A stretch of 64,000 nt of DNA from Actinophytocola xinjiangensis (GCF_001921215.1 NZ_MSIF01000001.1:310001-374000), one strand, 5' to 3'; shown: positions 44,409 to 53,711, counted from the first letter of the stretch. Numbers and translations: made by a program. Notes: a model not told the origin generated them from the letters alone.

Positions 44409-45921
44409 CGTGGACCGCCAGGGCGACCAGCAACTCGGTCAGCCGCTCGGAGCTGACCTTGAGCGACGGGGTCCTGGGCAGCTCGTCCACCACGACCACC
44501 GCCGTGGGTACCTCGTAGGGCGCCAGGTGCTCACGGCACCACGCCACCAGCCCGTCCGGCCCGGGATCGCCGGTCACCTCGACCGCCGCCACCGGGACCT
44601 GACCCAGCCGGCGGTCGTCCAGGCCGACCACCGCCGCGTCGCGCACCGCCGGGTGTCGGCGCAGCACCTGCGCCACCTTGCCGGCCGACACCTTGAACCC
44701 GCCGCGCAGGATCGCGTCGTCGGTGCGGCCCAGGATCCACAGGAACCCGTCGGAGTCCATCCTGGCCAGGTCGGTGGTGCGTACCCAGCCCGTCGGGTCG
44801 TCGGACGCGAGCTGTCCGGAGCGCACGTCGAGCTGCCCGGACTCCCCGGGCTCGGCCAGCCGGTCGGTGCCCGGCACCCGCAGCCGGACCTCCACACCGG
44901 GGTGGACCCGGCCGACGCTGCCGCGTTTGGTGTCCCGATAGGACTCCCGGTCGCTCAGCGTCCAGCCGGCGACCCCGCCGGCGAACTCCGTCGCCCCGTA
45001 CATCACCAGCACCGCCACGTCGTAGCGCCGCTCGAAGTGCTCGGCGACGGCCGGGTCCAGCGGCGCCGTGCCGCACACCACGGCCCGCACCCCGGCGAAC
45101 TCGGCGGGCTCGACCCCGGCGTCGAGGATCATCCTGACCGACGTCGGGGTGAGTGCGAGGACCTTCGCGTCGTAGGTGCGCACCAGTCGCAGCAGGCCCT
45201 CGACGTCGAACTTCTCCAGCATCGCCACCCGCCGTCCCTCCAGGACGTTGAGCAGCAACCGGAACAGCCCACTGGTGTGCAGGATCGGCGCGACCAGCGT
45301 GGCGACCCCCGACCGCAGCCGGGGGCGAGCGTCCTCACGCGACTCGTAGTGCGACGCCCCGGCGAAGCTCGCCGCCAGGTTGGCGTAGCTGACCGGAACC
45401 CGCTTGGGCGGGCCGGTTGTGCCGCTGGTGAGCATGGACACGGCGACGCCGGGGGAGCGGGGTGCCCGCCCGTCGCCCTCGGTCACCACGGTGACTGCCG
45501 CCGGGTCGTAGGTCGCCACCGACAGGCCGAGCAGGCCGGCGTCGCGCACCGCGTCCACGAAGGACGGTTCGAGCCAGTCGCGTTCGTCGGCGACCACGGC
45601 CGCCAGGTCCAGGGTGGCGATCTCCTCGGCGAGCCGGGCGCCCGGCCGCAGGTGGCTCAGCGCCACGATGCTCTGCCCGCCGGCCAGCGCGCCGAGCACG
45701 GCGCCGACCACGCCGAGCCGGTTGCGCATCACGATCCCCACCCGCGTGCCGGATCCGCGCAGGTGCCGGGAAAGCCGCTCCCGGCAGGCGGCCAGCGAGC
45801 CCCAGGTGCACCAGTTCCCGTGCAGTTCCAGGGCGGGTGCGGCCGGGTCGATCGCGGTGACCGCGCGCAACCGCAGTGCGACGGCCGTCGAGGCGGGGTC
45901 GGGGATGTCTGTCGTGGTCAA
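44398..45921 (-). CDS. AMP-forming acyl-CoA ligase-like protein with TTG start
   Basis: A 507-residue ANL protein. TTG 45921 is the only start fitting the GGAGG 5 nt upstream, and no ATG or GTG is available in the gap. Motifs are LTSGTTGPPKRVPV (Lys-Arg rather than Lys-Gly), VMYGATEFAGG, the hinge TTDLARMD. The C-terminal catalytic-Lys region reads TPSLKVSSERL, keeping Lys but not the usual GK. Activity as an acyl-CoA ligase is likely but the C-terminal lid is unusual. First gene of a minus-strand operon with two acyl-CoA dehydrogenases. Confidence 0.85.
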   Translation of the reverse strand: MTTTDIPDPASTAVALRLRAVTAIDPAAPALELHGNWCTWGSLAACRERLSRHLRGSGTRVGIVMRNRLGVVGAVLGALAGGQSIVALSHLRPGARLAEEIATLDLAAVVADERDWLEPSFVDAVRDAGLLGLSVATYDPAAVTVVTEGDGRAPRSPGVAVSMLTSGTTGPPKRVPVSYANLAASFAGASHYESREDARPRLRSGVATLVAPILHTSGLFRLLLNVLEGRRVAMLEKFDVEGLLRLVRTYDAKVLALTPTSVRMILDAGVEPAEFAGVRAVVCGTAPLDPAVAEHFERRYDVAVLVMYGATEFAGGVAGWTLSDRESYRDTKRGSVGRVHPGVEVRLRVPGTDRLAEPGESGQLDVRSGQLASDDPTGWVRTTDLARMDSDGFLWILGRTDDAILRGGFKVSAGKVAQVLRRHPAVRDAAVVGLDDRRLGQVPVAAVEVTGDPGPDGLVAWCREHLAPYEVPTAVVVVDELPRTPSLKVSSERLTELLVALAVHDGR

Positions 45922-45948
45922 GCGCCCTCCGGTCCATACTGTTCGTTA

Positions 45949-45961
45949 ATCTTTAAAAGAT
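45949..45961. promoter_or_regulatory. 13-bp perfect palindrome ATCTTTAAAAGAT
   Basis: It lies 27 nt upstream of the TTG-initiated ligase gene in the divergent gap (45922-46056). It uses the same AAAGAT/ATCTTT half-sites as the element at 30599, but in the opposite (everted) order. Confidence 0.55.
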
Positions 45962-46023
45962 AGGTTCTTTCATAGCTCAGCGACCCCGGGTTTGGGAAGC
46001 CCTCGACGCGGGGTCTAAACTAT

Positions 46024-46032
46024 GTAAGATAG
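46024..46032. promoter_or_regulatory. GTAAGATAG element before the acyl-CoA dehydrogenase operon
   Basis: Inverse of CTATCTTAC, sharing CTATCTTA with 13210 and 25278, 24 nt before the start at 46057. The surrounding TATGTAAGATAGATATAAAA is strongly AT-rich and may also contain the -10 hexamer. Confidence 0.4.
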
Positions 46033-46056
46033 ATATAAAAGAGAGGCAGGGGTGGG

Positions 46057-47202
46057 ATGGAGCCGTCCGAGTTCGACCAGGTCCGCACGGCCGTGCGGCG
46101 GTTCGTACGCGAGCAGGTCGTGCCCGCCGAGGACGAGATCGAGGAGACCGACGCCATCCCCGAGCGCATCCGCCGGGGAGCCGCCGAGATGGGACTGTTC
46201 GGCTACGCACTGCCCGTGGAGTACGGGGGCCTGGGCGCCACCGCCACCGAGGACGCGTACCTGGCCATGGAGGTCGGGTACACCACCCCGGCGTTCCGCT
46301 CGATGTTCGGCACCAACAACGGCATCGCCGGCCAGGCACTGGTGAACTTCGGCACCGAGGACCAGAAGCGCGCGTTCCTGCCCAAGCTCGCCTCCGGCGA
46401 GTACGTCGCCTCCTTCGCCCTCACCGAACCCGAGGCCGGCTCCGACCCCAGCGGCCTGCGCACTACCGCCGTCCGCGAGGGCGACCACTACGTCATCAAC
46501 GGCCAGAAACGCTTCATCACCAACGCCAACTGGTCGGACCTGCTGATCGTCTTCGCCCGCACCGGCGCCCCCGACTCCGGCGCACGCGGCATCTCGGTGT
46601 TCGTCGTGGACACCGACACCCCCGGCGTCACCGTCGGCCCGCGCGACCACAAGATGGGCCAGCGCGGCTCGACCACCGCCGAGGTCTTCTTCGCCGACGC
46701 CCGCGTCCCGGCCGACCGGCGACTCGGCGCCGAGGGCGAGGGCTTCACCGCCGCCATGCGCTCACTGGGCAAGGGCCGGCTGCACATCGCCGCGTGCTGC
46801 GTCGGGCTGGCCACCCGGCTGGTCGAGGAGAGCGTCGCCTACGCCGCCACCGCCAAGCAGGCCGGCACCGTCATCGGCGAGTTCCAGCAGGTCCAGGCGC
46901 TGGTCGCGGATTCGCAGACCGACCTGCTCGCCGGCCGCGCCCTGGTGCTCGCCACCGCCGCCACCTACGACGACGGCTCCGACCGCCGGCTCGCGCCCTC
47001 GGCCGCGAAGCTGTTCTGCAGCGAGATGGTCGGCCGCGTGGCCGACCGCGCGGTGCAGGTCCACGGCGGCATGGGCTACGTCCACGGCGTCCCGGTCGAA
47101 CGCTTCTACCGCGACGCCCGCCTCTACCGCATCTACGAAGGGACCAGCGAGGTGCAGAAAGTCGTGATCGCCAGGCAACTGCTGCGGGAGCACACCCGAT
47201 GA
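46057..47202 (+). CDS. Acyl-CoA dehydrogenase (classical)
   Basis: A 381-residue flavoprotein of standard length and the best conserved dehydrogenase in the window. It has [36 protein letters not shown] and [13 protein letters not shown], where E361 is the catalytic base of short/medium-chain dehydrogenases. Beta-oxidation-type desaturation of an acyl-CoA is expected. First gene of a four-gene operon (dehydrogenase, SDR, thiolase, LLM enzyme) with ATGA/GTGA overlaps throughout. Confidence 0.93.
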   Translation: MEPSEFDQVRTAVRRFVREQVVPAEDEIEETDAIPERIRRGAAEMGLFGYALPVEYGGLGATATEDAYLAMEVGYTTPAFRSMFGTNNGIAGQALVNFGTEDQKRAFLPKLASGEYVASFALTEPEAGSDPSGLRTTAVREGDHYVINGQKRFITNANWSDLLIVFARTGAPDSGARGISVFVVDTDTPGVTVGPRDHKMGQRGSTTAEVFFADARVPADRRLGAEGEGFTAAMRSLGKGRLHIAACCVGLATRLVEESVAYAATAKQAGTVIGEFQQVQALVADSQTDLLAGRALVLATAATYDDGSDRRLAPSAAKLFCSEMVGRVADRAVQVHGGMGYVHGVPVERFYRDARLYRIYEGTSEVQKVVIARQLLREHTR

Positions 47203-47939
47203 CCGGCCTGCTGGCCGGCAAGGTCGCGGTCGTCACCGGCGCCGGTGCCGGCATCGGCCTGGCCGTCGCGCGGACCTTCGTCGAGCACGGGGCCCGCGTG
47301 GTGCTCGGCGACCTGAACACCGAGGCGCTCGACGCCGCCGTCGCCGAACTGGGCGGCGAGCAGGTCGCCGTCGGGGTCCGCTGCGACGTCGGCGACAGCG
47401 ACCAGGTCGCCGCGCTGATCGCCGCCGCCGGCACCTTCGGCGGACTCGACATCCTGGTCAACAACGCCGGGATCACCCGCGACGCGACCCTGCGCACCAT
47501 GACCGAGGACCAGTTCGACGACGTCATCCGGGTGCACCTGAAGGGATGCTGGCTCGGCCTCAAGCACGCCGCGCCGGCGCTGCGCGAACGCGGCGCCGGC
47601 GCGGTGGTCAACATGTCCTCGATCGCCGGCAAGGTCGGCAACTTCGGCCAGACCAACTACGCGGCGGCCAAGGCCGGCATCGTCGGCATGACCAAGGCCG
47701 CCGCCAAGGAACTGGCCCGCCACGGCGTGCGGGTCAACGCCATCCAGCCCGGCATCATCCGCACCGCGATGACCGAGGCCATGCCCCAGGAGGTGTGGGA
47801 CGCCAAGACCGCCGAGATCCCGCTGGGCCGGGTCGGCGAACCGCACGAGATCGCCAACGTGGCGCTGTTCCTGGCCAGTGACCTGTCCAGCTACCTGACC
47901 GGCACGGTCACCGAGGTCACCGGCGGGCGGTTGATGTGA
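47199..47939 (+). CDS. Short-chain dehydrogenase/reductase (FabG-like)
   Basis: A 246-residue classical SDR: cofactor motif TGAGAGIG at 13-20, NNAG, catalytic Ser in NMSSIAG, Y154 and K158 in NYAAAKAG, and PGIIRTAM. It ends with the [13 protein letters not shown] tail usual for FabG-type enzymes. In this operon it most likely oxidises a 3-hydroxyacyl-CoA to the 3-ketoacyl-CoA used by the thiolase encoded next. Confidence 0.92.
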   Translation: MTGLLAGKVAVVTGAGAGIGLAVARTFVEHGARVVLGDLNTEALDAAVAELGGEQVAVGVRCDVGDSDQVAALIAAAGTFGGLDILVNNAGITRDATLRTMTEDQFDDVIRVHLKGCWLGLKHAAPALRERGAGAVVNMSSIAGKVGNFGQTNYAAAKAGIVGMTKAAAKELARHGVRVNAIQPGIIRTAMTEAMPQEVWDAKTAEIPLGRVGEPHEIANVALFLASDLSSYLTGTVTEVTGGRLM

Positions 47940-49153
47940 GCACCGACATCGTTGTCTGTGAACCGGTCCGCACGCCCGTCGGCCGCTACGGCGGCGCCCT
48001 CACACCCGTCACCGCCGCCGACCTCGGCGCCCAGGCCCTGCGCGGCCTGCTCGCCCGCACCGGCCTGGACCCGGAGACGATCGACGACGTCGTCCTCGGC
48101 CACTGCTACCCCACCAGCGAGGCCCCGGCCATCGGCCGGGTCGTCGCCCTGGACGCCGGCCTGCCGGTCACCGTCCCCGGCCTGACCATCGACCGCCGCT
48201 GCGGCTCGGGCCTGCAGGCCGTGCTGACCGCCGCCCGCGCGGTGGCCGCCGGTGACGCCCGGCTGGTGGTCGCCGGCGGGGTGGAGAGCATGAGCAACGC
48301 CGCGCACTTCTCCCACGACGTGCGCTGGGGCGCGCGGGCCGGCGGTGCCACCCTGCACGACAGCCTCGAACGCGGCCGGGTCACCGCCGGCGGGCGGCTG
48401 CACCCGGTCGAGGGCGGCATGCTGGAGACCGCCGAGAACCTGCGCCGCGAGTACGGCATCGGCCGCACCGAGCAGGACGAACTCGCGGTCCGCTCCCACC
48501 GCAACGCCGTGGCCGCCATCGACAGCGGCGCCGCCGCCGAGGAGATCATCCCGGTCACCGTCCGCACCCGCCGCGAGGAGACCGTCGTCGACCGCGACGA
48601 GCACCCCCGCGCCGACACCACCGTCGAGGCACTGGCCACACTGCGGCCCCTGCGCGCCGCGCTGGACCCCGACGCCACCGTCACCGCCGGCAACGCCAGC
48701 GGCCAGAACGACGCCGCCGCGCTGTGCGTGGTCACCACCCGCGCCACCGCCGAGTCCCTCGGACTGACGCCCCTGGTGCGGATCGTGTCCGCCGGCCTCG
48801 CGGCTGTCGAACCGTCACGGATGGGCATCGGACCGGTGCCGGCCACCGAGATCGCCCTGGGCCGCGCCGGGCTCACCCTCGCCGAGATCGACCTGATCGA
48901 GCTGAACGAGGCCTTCGCCGCCCAGGCACTGGCCGTGCTGCGCGAGTGGCGGTTCACCGGGTCCGATCTCGACCGGCTCAACGTGCGCGGCTCGGGCATC
49001 TCGCTGGGTCACCCGGTCGGCGCCACCGGCACCCGCATGGTCGGCGCGCTGGCCCGCGAACTGCACGCCCGCGAACAGCGCTACGGCCTGGCCACCCTGT
49101 GCGTCGGCGGCGGCCAGGGACTGTCGGTGGTGGTCGAACGGGTGACGGCGTGA
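47936..49153 (+). CDS. Acetyl-CoA acyltransferase (thiolase)
   Basis: A 405-residue thiolase starting at GTG overlapping the SDR stop. Nucleophilic C89 is in [12 protein letters not shown]; the [11 protein letters not shown] segment supplies the active-site His, and the C-terminal TLCVGGGQG the second Cys. [11 protein letters not shown] is also present. It cleaves the 3-ketoacyl-CoA to acetyl- or propionyl-CoA plus a shortened acyl-CoA, the final step of a beta-oxidation round. Confidence 0.94.
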   Translation: MSTDIVVCEPVRTPVGRYGGALTPVTAADLGAQALRGLLARTGLDPETIDDVVLGHCYPTSEAPAIGRVVALDAGLPVTVPGLTIDRRCGSGLQAVLTAARAVAAGDARLVVAGGVESMSNAAHFSHDVRWGARAGGATLHDSLERGRVTAGGRLHPVEGGMLETAENLRREYGIGRTEQDELAVRSHRNAVAAIDSGAAAEEIIPVTVRTRREETVVDRDEHPRADTTVEALATLRPLRAALDPDATVTAGNASGQNDAAALCVVTTRATAESLGLTPLVRIVSAGLAAVEPSRMGIGPVPATEIALGRAGLTLAEIDLIELNEAFAAQALAVLREWRFTGSDLDRLNVRGSGISLGHPVGATGTRMVGALARELHAREQRYGLATLCVGGGQGLSVVVERVTA

Positions 49154-50172
49154 AGCTCGGGCTCGCCCTCGGCTACTGGGGCGCCGGCCCGCCGCCCGAC
49201 CTCGCCGAGCGGATCCGCGCCGCCGAGGACCTCGGCTTCGACTCGGTGTGGGCCGCCGAGGCCTACGGCTCCGACGCGCTGACGCCGCTGGCCTGGCACG
49301 GCGCCGCCACCTCCCGCCTGCGGCTGGGCACCTCGATCGCCCAGCTCTCCGCCCGCACCCCGGCGGCCACTGCGATGGCCGCCATGACCATGGACCACCT
49401 CAGCGGCGGCCGGTTCGTCCTGGGGCTGGGCGCGTCCGGCCCGCAGGTCGTCGAGGGCTGGTACGGCCAGCCCTACCCGCGCCCGCTGGCCAGGACCCGC
49501 GAGTACGTCCAGATCGTGCGCCGGATCATCCGCCGGGAGACCAGCGAGTACGCCGGCGAGCACTACCGCCTGCCGGCCGCCGGCGGCACCGGTCTGGGCA
49601 AGCCACTGCGCTCCACGCTGCACCCACGGCGCGCCGACCTGCCGATCCACCTGGCCGCCGAGGGGCCGAGGAACGTGGCCCTGGCCGCCGAGATCGCCGA
49701 CGGCTGGCTGGCGATGTTCTACTCGCCGTGGGCCGACGAGCACTACCGCGCCGCCCTCGCCGAGGGTTTCGCCCGTCCGGGGGCACGTCGGTCGGCCGCC
49801 GACTTCGAGGTCGTCTGTCGGGTGAACGTGGAACTCGACGACGACCCCGAGGTCGCGGCCGACCGCGTGCGTCCGATGCTGGCGCTCTACATCGGCGGGA
49901 TGGGCGCCAGGGGCGCGAACTTCCACCGCGACGTGTTCGTGCGCATGGGCTTCGAGGCCGAGTGCGCCCGGATCCAGGAGCACTACCTCGCCGGGCGCAG
50001 GGACGAGGCCGCGGCCTCGGTCACCCTGCCCATGGTCGAACGGGTCGCGCTGGTCGGCCCGCCGGACAAGATCGCCGGCGAGCTGGCGGCGTGGCGGGAG
50101 TCGCTGGTCACCACCATGCTGGTGTCCGGCGACGCACCCACCCTCGCGGCGATCGCCGGACTCCTGGGCTGA
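49150..50172 (+). CDS. LLM-class F420/flavin-dependent oxidoreductase
   Basis: A 340-residue TIM-barrel protein, GTG overlapping the thiolase stop. Segments are RIRAAEDLGFDSVWAAEAY, MTMDHLSGGRFVLGLGASGP and LPIHLAAEGPRNVALAAE, close to the F420-dependent LLM subgroup (coenzyme-F420 reductase-like). Hydride transfer with F420 is favoured but FMN use is possible. Last gene of the beta-oxidation operon. Confidence 0.87.
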   Translation: MKLGLALGYWGAGPPPDLAERIRAAEDLGFDSVWAAEAYGSDALTPLAWHGAATSRLRLGTSIAQLSARTPAATAMAAMTMDHLSGGRFVLGLGASGPQVVEGWYGQPYPRPLARTREYVQIVRRIIRRETSEYAGEHYRLPAAGGTGLGKPLRSTLHPRRADLPIHLAAEGPRNVALAAEIADGWLAMFYSPWADEHYRAALAEGFARPGARRSAADFEVVCRVNVELDDDPEVAADRVRPMLALYIGGMGARGANFHRDVFVRMGFEAECARIQEHYLAGRRDEAAASVTLPMVERVALVGPPDKIAGELAAWRESLVTTMLVSGDAPTLAAIAGLLG

Positions 50173-50181
50173 CCAGCCGGC

Positions 50182-50991
50182 TCAGGCCGCCCGCCACAGC
50201 GCCGGCGCCGACGGCGGCTCCCACCCGGGCAGCGCGGTGTGCGCCTGCAGGCACACGTAGTCGCGCCCGGCGTAGGTGACCCGGTCACCGGCGGCGTAGC
50301 TGGTGCCCTCGGCCCAGGTGCCGTCGCCGGGCGGGTCGGTGCTGCCCGGCACGTTGAGCACGTAGTCGAACTCCGCCGCGCGGGCGTCACCGACCGTGCG
50401 CACGGTCATCAGCAGGCGCGGGTCGTAGATCGGGTCGCTGCCGTTGCCCGGCTCGCCGGGGAAGTACAGCTGGGTGGTGAGGATCGGCCGGCCGGGCGCC
50501 TGGACCTTGACGTGCACGTGCCGGGTCCGGCCGGGGTAGAGGCCCGGCACGATCGTGCTCAGCGAGTACGCGCCCTGGGCGTTGGTGAACTGGTGGCCGC
50601 GCAGCCGGTAGCCGGTGTTGTCGTAGATGCCGCCGGCGTCGCACTGCCAGAAGTCGAGCAGCACGTTGGCCAGCGGCTGGCAGCTCAGGCCGAACACGAA
50701 CCCGGTGATCGTCAGCCGGGTCCCCGGCATACCGGGCTCGACCAGCGACGTGCGCTGGGGCGAGTTCGGCGTGAAGTACGGGCCCTCCATCTGCGGCGGG
50801 GTCGGGTCGTCGCCGTCGTCGCACATCGGGGTGAGCGGTGGGGTGGCCGACGCGGTCCTGGCCAGCGCCGGGGTCGCGCTCACCAGGCCGACCGGCAGCG
50901 CGACCCCGACCCCGACGGCGAGCGCCGCCCGCAGGACCGTCTGGCGGCTGACCTGCCGGTCGGTGGGGTCGGGTGTGTTGGGTGCTTCCAT
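50182..50991 (-). CDS. Secreted intradiol ring-cleavage dioxygenase with C-terminal CBM5/12-like module
   Basis: A 269-residue protein, ATG 50991 with GAGGAG upstream. An N-terminal export signal (about 14-45, ending ALA) includes VSRQTVLRAA, a weak Tat-like start. The intradiol dioxygenase core follows (about 65-215), with non-haem Fe(III) ligands Y123, Y152, H158 and H160 (GLYPGRTRHVHV). Residues 226-268 (WAEGTSYAAGDRVTYAGRDY then GWEPPSAPALW) match a carbohydrate-binding module of the 5/12 type. A secreted intradiol dioxygenase with such a module is known from Streptomyces sp. SirexAA-E, where it acts on catechols from plant material. Confidence 0.88.
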   Translation of the reverse strand: MEAPNTPDPTDRQVSRQTVLRAALAVGVGVALPVGLVSATPALARTASATPPLTPMCDDGDDPTPPQMEGPYFTPNSPQRTSLVEPGMPGTRLTITGFVFGLSCQPLANVLLDFWQCDAGGIYDNTGYRLRGHQFTNAQGAYSLSTIVPGLYPGRTRHVHVKVQAPGRPILTTQLYFPGEPGNGSDPIYDPRLLMTVRTVGDARAAEFDYVLNVPGSTDPPGDGTWAEGTSYAAGDRVTYAGRDYVCLQAHTALPGWEPPSAPALWRAA

Positions 50992-51031
50992 GGCTGCTCC
51001 TCGTGGGGCTGGCTGTGGACTCACCTCGAAC

Positions 51032-51955
51032 CTAGGAAGGCCGGCGCGGCGCGGCGATGGACTGAGTTCGCCGATCGTGGTGCTTGTCCCGGAAGTCGCC
51101 CGGCGACACCCCCGCCTCCCGCCGGAAGAACCGGCAGAAGTAAGCGGGGTCGGCGAACCCGACCCGGTCGGCGATCCGCCGCACGGTCAGGTCGGTGCTC
51201 ACCAGCAGCCGCATCGCCTCCCTGGCCCGCGCGGCCCGCACGTGCTCGGCCGGCGTGCGCCCGGTCGCCAGCCGCACCGCCTCGGTCAGGTGTCCCGGCG
51301 TGACCCCCAGGTGGCGCGCGTAGTCCCGTACCAGCCACGGCTCCAGCCCCGCGCGGCCGACCAGCCGGACGAACTCGGCCGCCACGGTCCCGGTCCCACC
51401 GCCGGCCGGCGCCGGGGTGCCGGCCAGGCGCGCGGTGCGCACCAGCAGCACGTGCAGCAGTGCCGCCAGCACCGAGGCGACCCCGTCGGCGTCGCGCCGG
51501 TACTCGTCGTCCAGCTCGGCGATCAGGCCGGCGGTGGCCCGGTCGGCGGCCGGGTCGAGCGGCACCGGGCGTTCGCCCAGCCGGCGCAGCAGGTCCCTGG
51601 CGGCCGGGTCGCCGGCCAGGAACTCGTCGGTGAACAGCACCACCGTGCCCTCCAGCCCGCGCGCGGCCACCCAGTGGTGCACCTGGCCGGGGGCGATGAG
51701 CCACAGCTGCGGCGGGGTGACCGGCCAGCGGCGCAGGTCCACGGCGTGGGTGCCGCTGCCGCCGGTGACGTGCACGATCTCGTGGAAGGTGTGCCGGTGC
51801 GGGAAGCTGGCCCGCGACATCGGGCCGATGCTGTCGAAGGTGCCGATGGCGAAGGGCAGCACGCCCGGCAGCGGTACCTCCAGCCGGTGCACCGGCGGTT
51901 CTCCCGCGCGGGGCTCCGCGCAGGGTGTCCCGGGCAGCACCGTGGTCCCGCGCAT
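51032..51955 (-). CDS. AraC-family transcriptional regulator with cupin sensor
   Basis: A 307-residue protein. An N-terminal cupin-like domain (FPHRHTFHEIVHVTGGSGTH, WLIAPGQVHHW) is followed by a C-terminal AraC double helix-turn-helix (about 210-295) with LGVTPGHLTEAVRLATGRTP and IADRVGFADPAYFCRFFRRE. It lies 40 nt upstream of the dioxygenase on the same strand as a separate unit and is divergent from the baeRF gene. It probably controls the dioxygenase and/or the divergent gene in response to a small aromatic or sugar ligand. Confidence 0.92.
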   Translation of the reverse strand: MRGTTVLPGTPCAEPRAGEPPVHRLEVPLPGVLPFAIGTFDSIGPMSRASFPHRHTFHEIVHVTGGSGTHAVDLRRWPVTPPQLWLIAPGQVHHWVAARGLEGTVVLFTDEFLAGDPAARDLLRRLGERPVPLDPAADRATAGLIAELDDEYRRDADGVASVLAALLHVLLVRTARLAGTPAPAGGGTGTVAAEFVRLVGRAGLEPWLVRDYARHLGVTPGHLTEAVRLATGRTPAEHVRAARAREAMRLLVSTDLTVRRIADRVGFADPAYFCRFFRREAGVSPGDFRDKHHDRRTQSIAAPRRPS

Positions 51956-52074
51956 CTTCCGATCCCTTCGTCAGCACGACACTGGGCAGCAAAGGTCCAG
52001 ACCAATTGTCGCACATTCTGCGGAACGGTGACGTCGGTTCTACATTGGACGGTGAGCAGGGGAGGAGACCCAAC

Positions 52075-53193
52075 GTGACCAGCCTGCACACCGACATTCC
52101 CAGCCGTGCGCAGGTCACCCGCCTGCTGACGGCCAGGTCGCCGGCCGCCGTCTCGCTCTACGTGCCGACCGACCCGGAGGGCAACGGCGACGCCGAACGG
52201 ATCGAACTGAAGAACCTCACCGGGGAGGCCGTCGAGCAGCTGCGGGCCGCGGGCGTGGACAAGCGCGCCGTCACCGCGCTGGAGGAGCAGCTCACCGACC
52301 TGGCCGAGGACGACGAGTTCCTGCACTACCTGGCCCGCAGCCTGGCCGTGTTCGCCACCCCGGAGTCGCTGACGACCTTCCGCCTGCCCAACCAGCTCGC
52401 CCGCGTGGTGGAGGTCTCCGACCGGTTCCACGTCCAGCCGCTGCTGCGCTCGCTGACCTTCACCCAGGCGGCGTTCGTGCTGGAGCTGGCGCAGGGCTCG
52501 GTGCGGCTGCTGGAGATCGTGCCCGAGCTGCACCCGGTCGAGATCTCCGTGCCCGACATGCCCACCGACGTGGCCAGCGCTGTCGGGAAGTCCTCGATCG
52601 CCGATCGCGCGCCGGTGCGGCGGATCCAGGGCAGCGAGGGGCAGAAGGTGCGGATGCGCCAGTACGCTCGCCAGGTCGACCAGGCGATGCGGCCATTCCT
52701 GGTCGGCCAGGACCTGCCGCTGATCCTGGCCGCCGTCGAGCCGCTGGACGGCATCTACCGCGCGCTGTGCAGCTACCCGCACCTCGCGCCGGACACGATC
52801 TCGCCGGCGGGCGACACCGAGCTGATCGCCAACGCCCGTACGGTCCTGGACCGGGTGCACGCCGAGCAGCTGCGCGAGACCGTCGAGCTGTTCGGACAAC
52901 GGGTCTCCCAGGGTCGCACGGCGACCGACGTCACCGACATCGCCCGGTTCGCCACCCAGGGCGCGGTCGACACGCTGTTCGTCGACATCGACTCCACGAT
53001 CTCGGGCCTGGTCGACGAGCAGACCGGCGCGGTGGAGTTCCGCGAGACCGCCGACGCCAGCGACTACGGCGTGCTCGACGAGATCAGCCGGCGGGTCTGG
53101 CTCACCGACGGGCGGGTCCTCGCGGTGCGCCGTGAGGACGTTCCCGGTGGTGGGGACGCCGCCGCCATCCTGCGGTTCCCCCCGGGCGGCTGA
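52075..53193 (+). CDS. baeRF-family (bacterial archaeo-eukaryotic release factor-like) protein
   Basis: A 372-residue protein, GTG preceded by GGGGAGGAG. The N-terminus AVSLYVPTDPEGNGDAERIE and LKNLTGEA, then RLPNQLARVVEVSDRFHVQP and LLRSLTFTQAAFVLEL, match baeRF proteins, which share the eRF1 middle/C-terminal fold. They are predicted to act in ribosome rescue or stress response; function is not established. It is not metabolic and is divergent from the AraC gene across 119 nt. Members are sometimes mis-annotated as chemotaxis proteins. Confidence 0.72.
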   Translation: MTSLHTDIPSRAQVTRLLTARSPAAVSLYVPTDPEGNGDAERIELKNLTGEAVEQLRAAGVDKRAVTALEEQLTDLAEDDEFLHYLARSLAVFATPESLTTFRLPNQLARVVEVSDRFHVQPLLRSLTFTQAAFVLELAQGSVRLLEIVPELHPVEISVPDMPTDVASAVGKSSIADRAPVRRIQGSEGQKVRMRQYARQVDQAMRPFLVGQDLPLILAAVEPLDGIYRALCSYPHLAPDTISPAGDTELIANARTVLDRVHAEQLRETVELFGQRVSQGRTATDVTDIARFATQGAVDTLFVDIDSTISGLVDEQTGAVEFRETADASDYGVLDEISRRVWLTDGRVLAVRREDVPGGGDAAAILRFPPGG

Positions 53194-53245
53194 GCGACCC
53201 TTCTTCCAGAATGCCGTGCCCCGCCAAAGGGTTGGCAGCGTTATG

Positions 53246-53278
53246 TATCAGCGTTATGGTTTACTCATAACGTTGATA
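53246..53278. promoter_or_regulatory. 13-bp inverted repeat plus direct half-site upstream of the 53.3-59 kb cluster
   Basis: TATCAGCGTTATG-N7-CATAACGTTGATA, 12 of 13 positions paired, ending 20 nt before the first gene of the cluster. A third half-site CAGCGTTATG lies in direct orientation at 53236-53245, 13 nt from the equivalent base of the left arm. This three-half-site arrangement suggests a dimeric regulator with an extra protomer site, or an activator. No regulator gene lies inside the cluster itself. Confidence 0.65.
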
Positions 53279-53298
53279 TGCAACCTGGAGGAACCATC

Positions 53299-53613
53299 AT
53301 GGGACGCCGACTTCGCCTCGGATCGGGTATCGATGTGCTCAACGCCTGGACCGAGTCCGCCCGCGCGGCCGACGTCCGGGCCGTCACCGACGCCCTGTTC
53401 TCGATCGTCGAACGCACCGTCTACCACCAGTACCCGGTCATCGAGGACTCCGCGGTGGCCCGCGAACTGGTCGTCGTCGTGCGCGACAACCTCGCCCTCC
53501 GGATCCACCTGCAGGACGTCGAGAAGTTCCACCTGGTGTTCGTCGGCTCCCCGGTGACCGCCCTCGAACTGCGCCGCACCCCCGCCGCCGACGCACAGAC
53601 CGGTGGGAACTGA
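53299..53613 (+). CDS. Small conserved-looking protein of unknown function
   Basis: A 104-residue protein with GGAGGAACCATC before ATG 53299. Features are a basic start (MGRRLRLGSGIDVLNAW), a central TVYHQYPVIEDSAVARELVV and alternating beta-strand pattern (VVVVRDNLALRIHL, FHLVFVGSP). It resembles small actinobacterial proteins of unknown function such as the DUF6235 type, an unsure match. No signal or membrane segment. First gene after the inverted repeat and separated by 98 nt from the next gene, so it may be an independent unit. Confidence 0.6.
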   Translation: MGRRLRLGSGIDVLNAWTESARAADVRAVTDALFSIVERTVYHQYPVIEDSAVARELVVVVRDNLALRIHLQDVEKFHLVFVGSPVTALELRRTPAADAQTGGN

Positions 53614-53670
53614 GTCCAGAACCGGTCGACTTTCGCTCGTTCGCCGGGCTACCCACCTGTCCTAGCTTTG

Positions 53671-53681
53671 TGACTGTCACC
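53671..53681. promoter_or_regulatory. 11-bp palindrome GTGACTGTCAC in the 98-nt gap
   Basis: Perfect palindrome 30 nt before the second small gene of the cluster, followed by a further GTCAC (53689-53693). It may be an operator for a separate promoter of the oxygenase/carbamoyltransferase genes. Chance occurrence cannot be excluded. Confidence 0.35.
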
Positions 53682-53711
53682 ACGTTGGTCACTGAGCTGG
53701 GAGGAAAAGCC

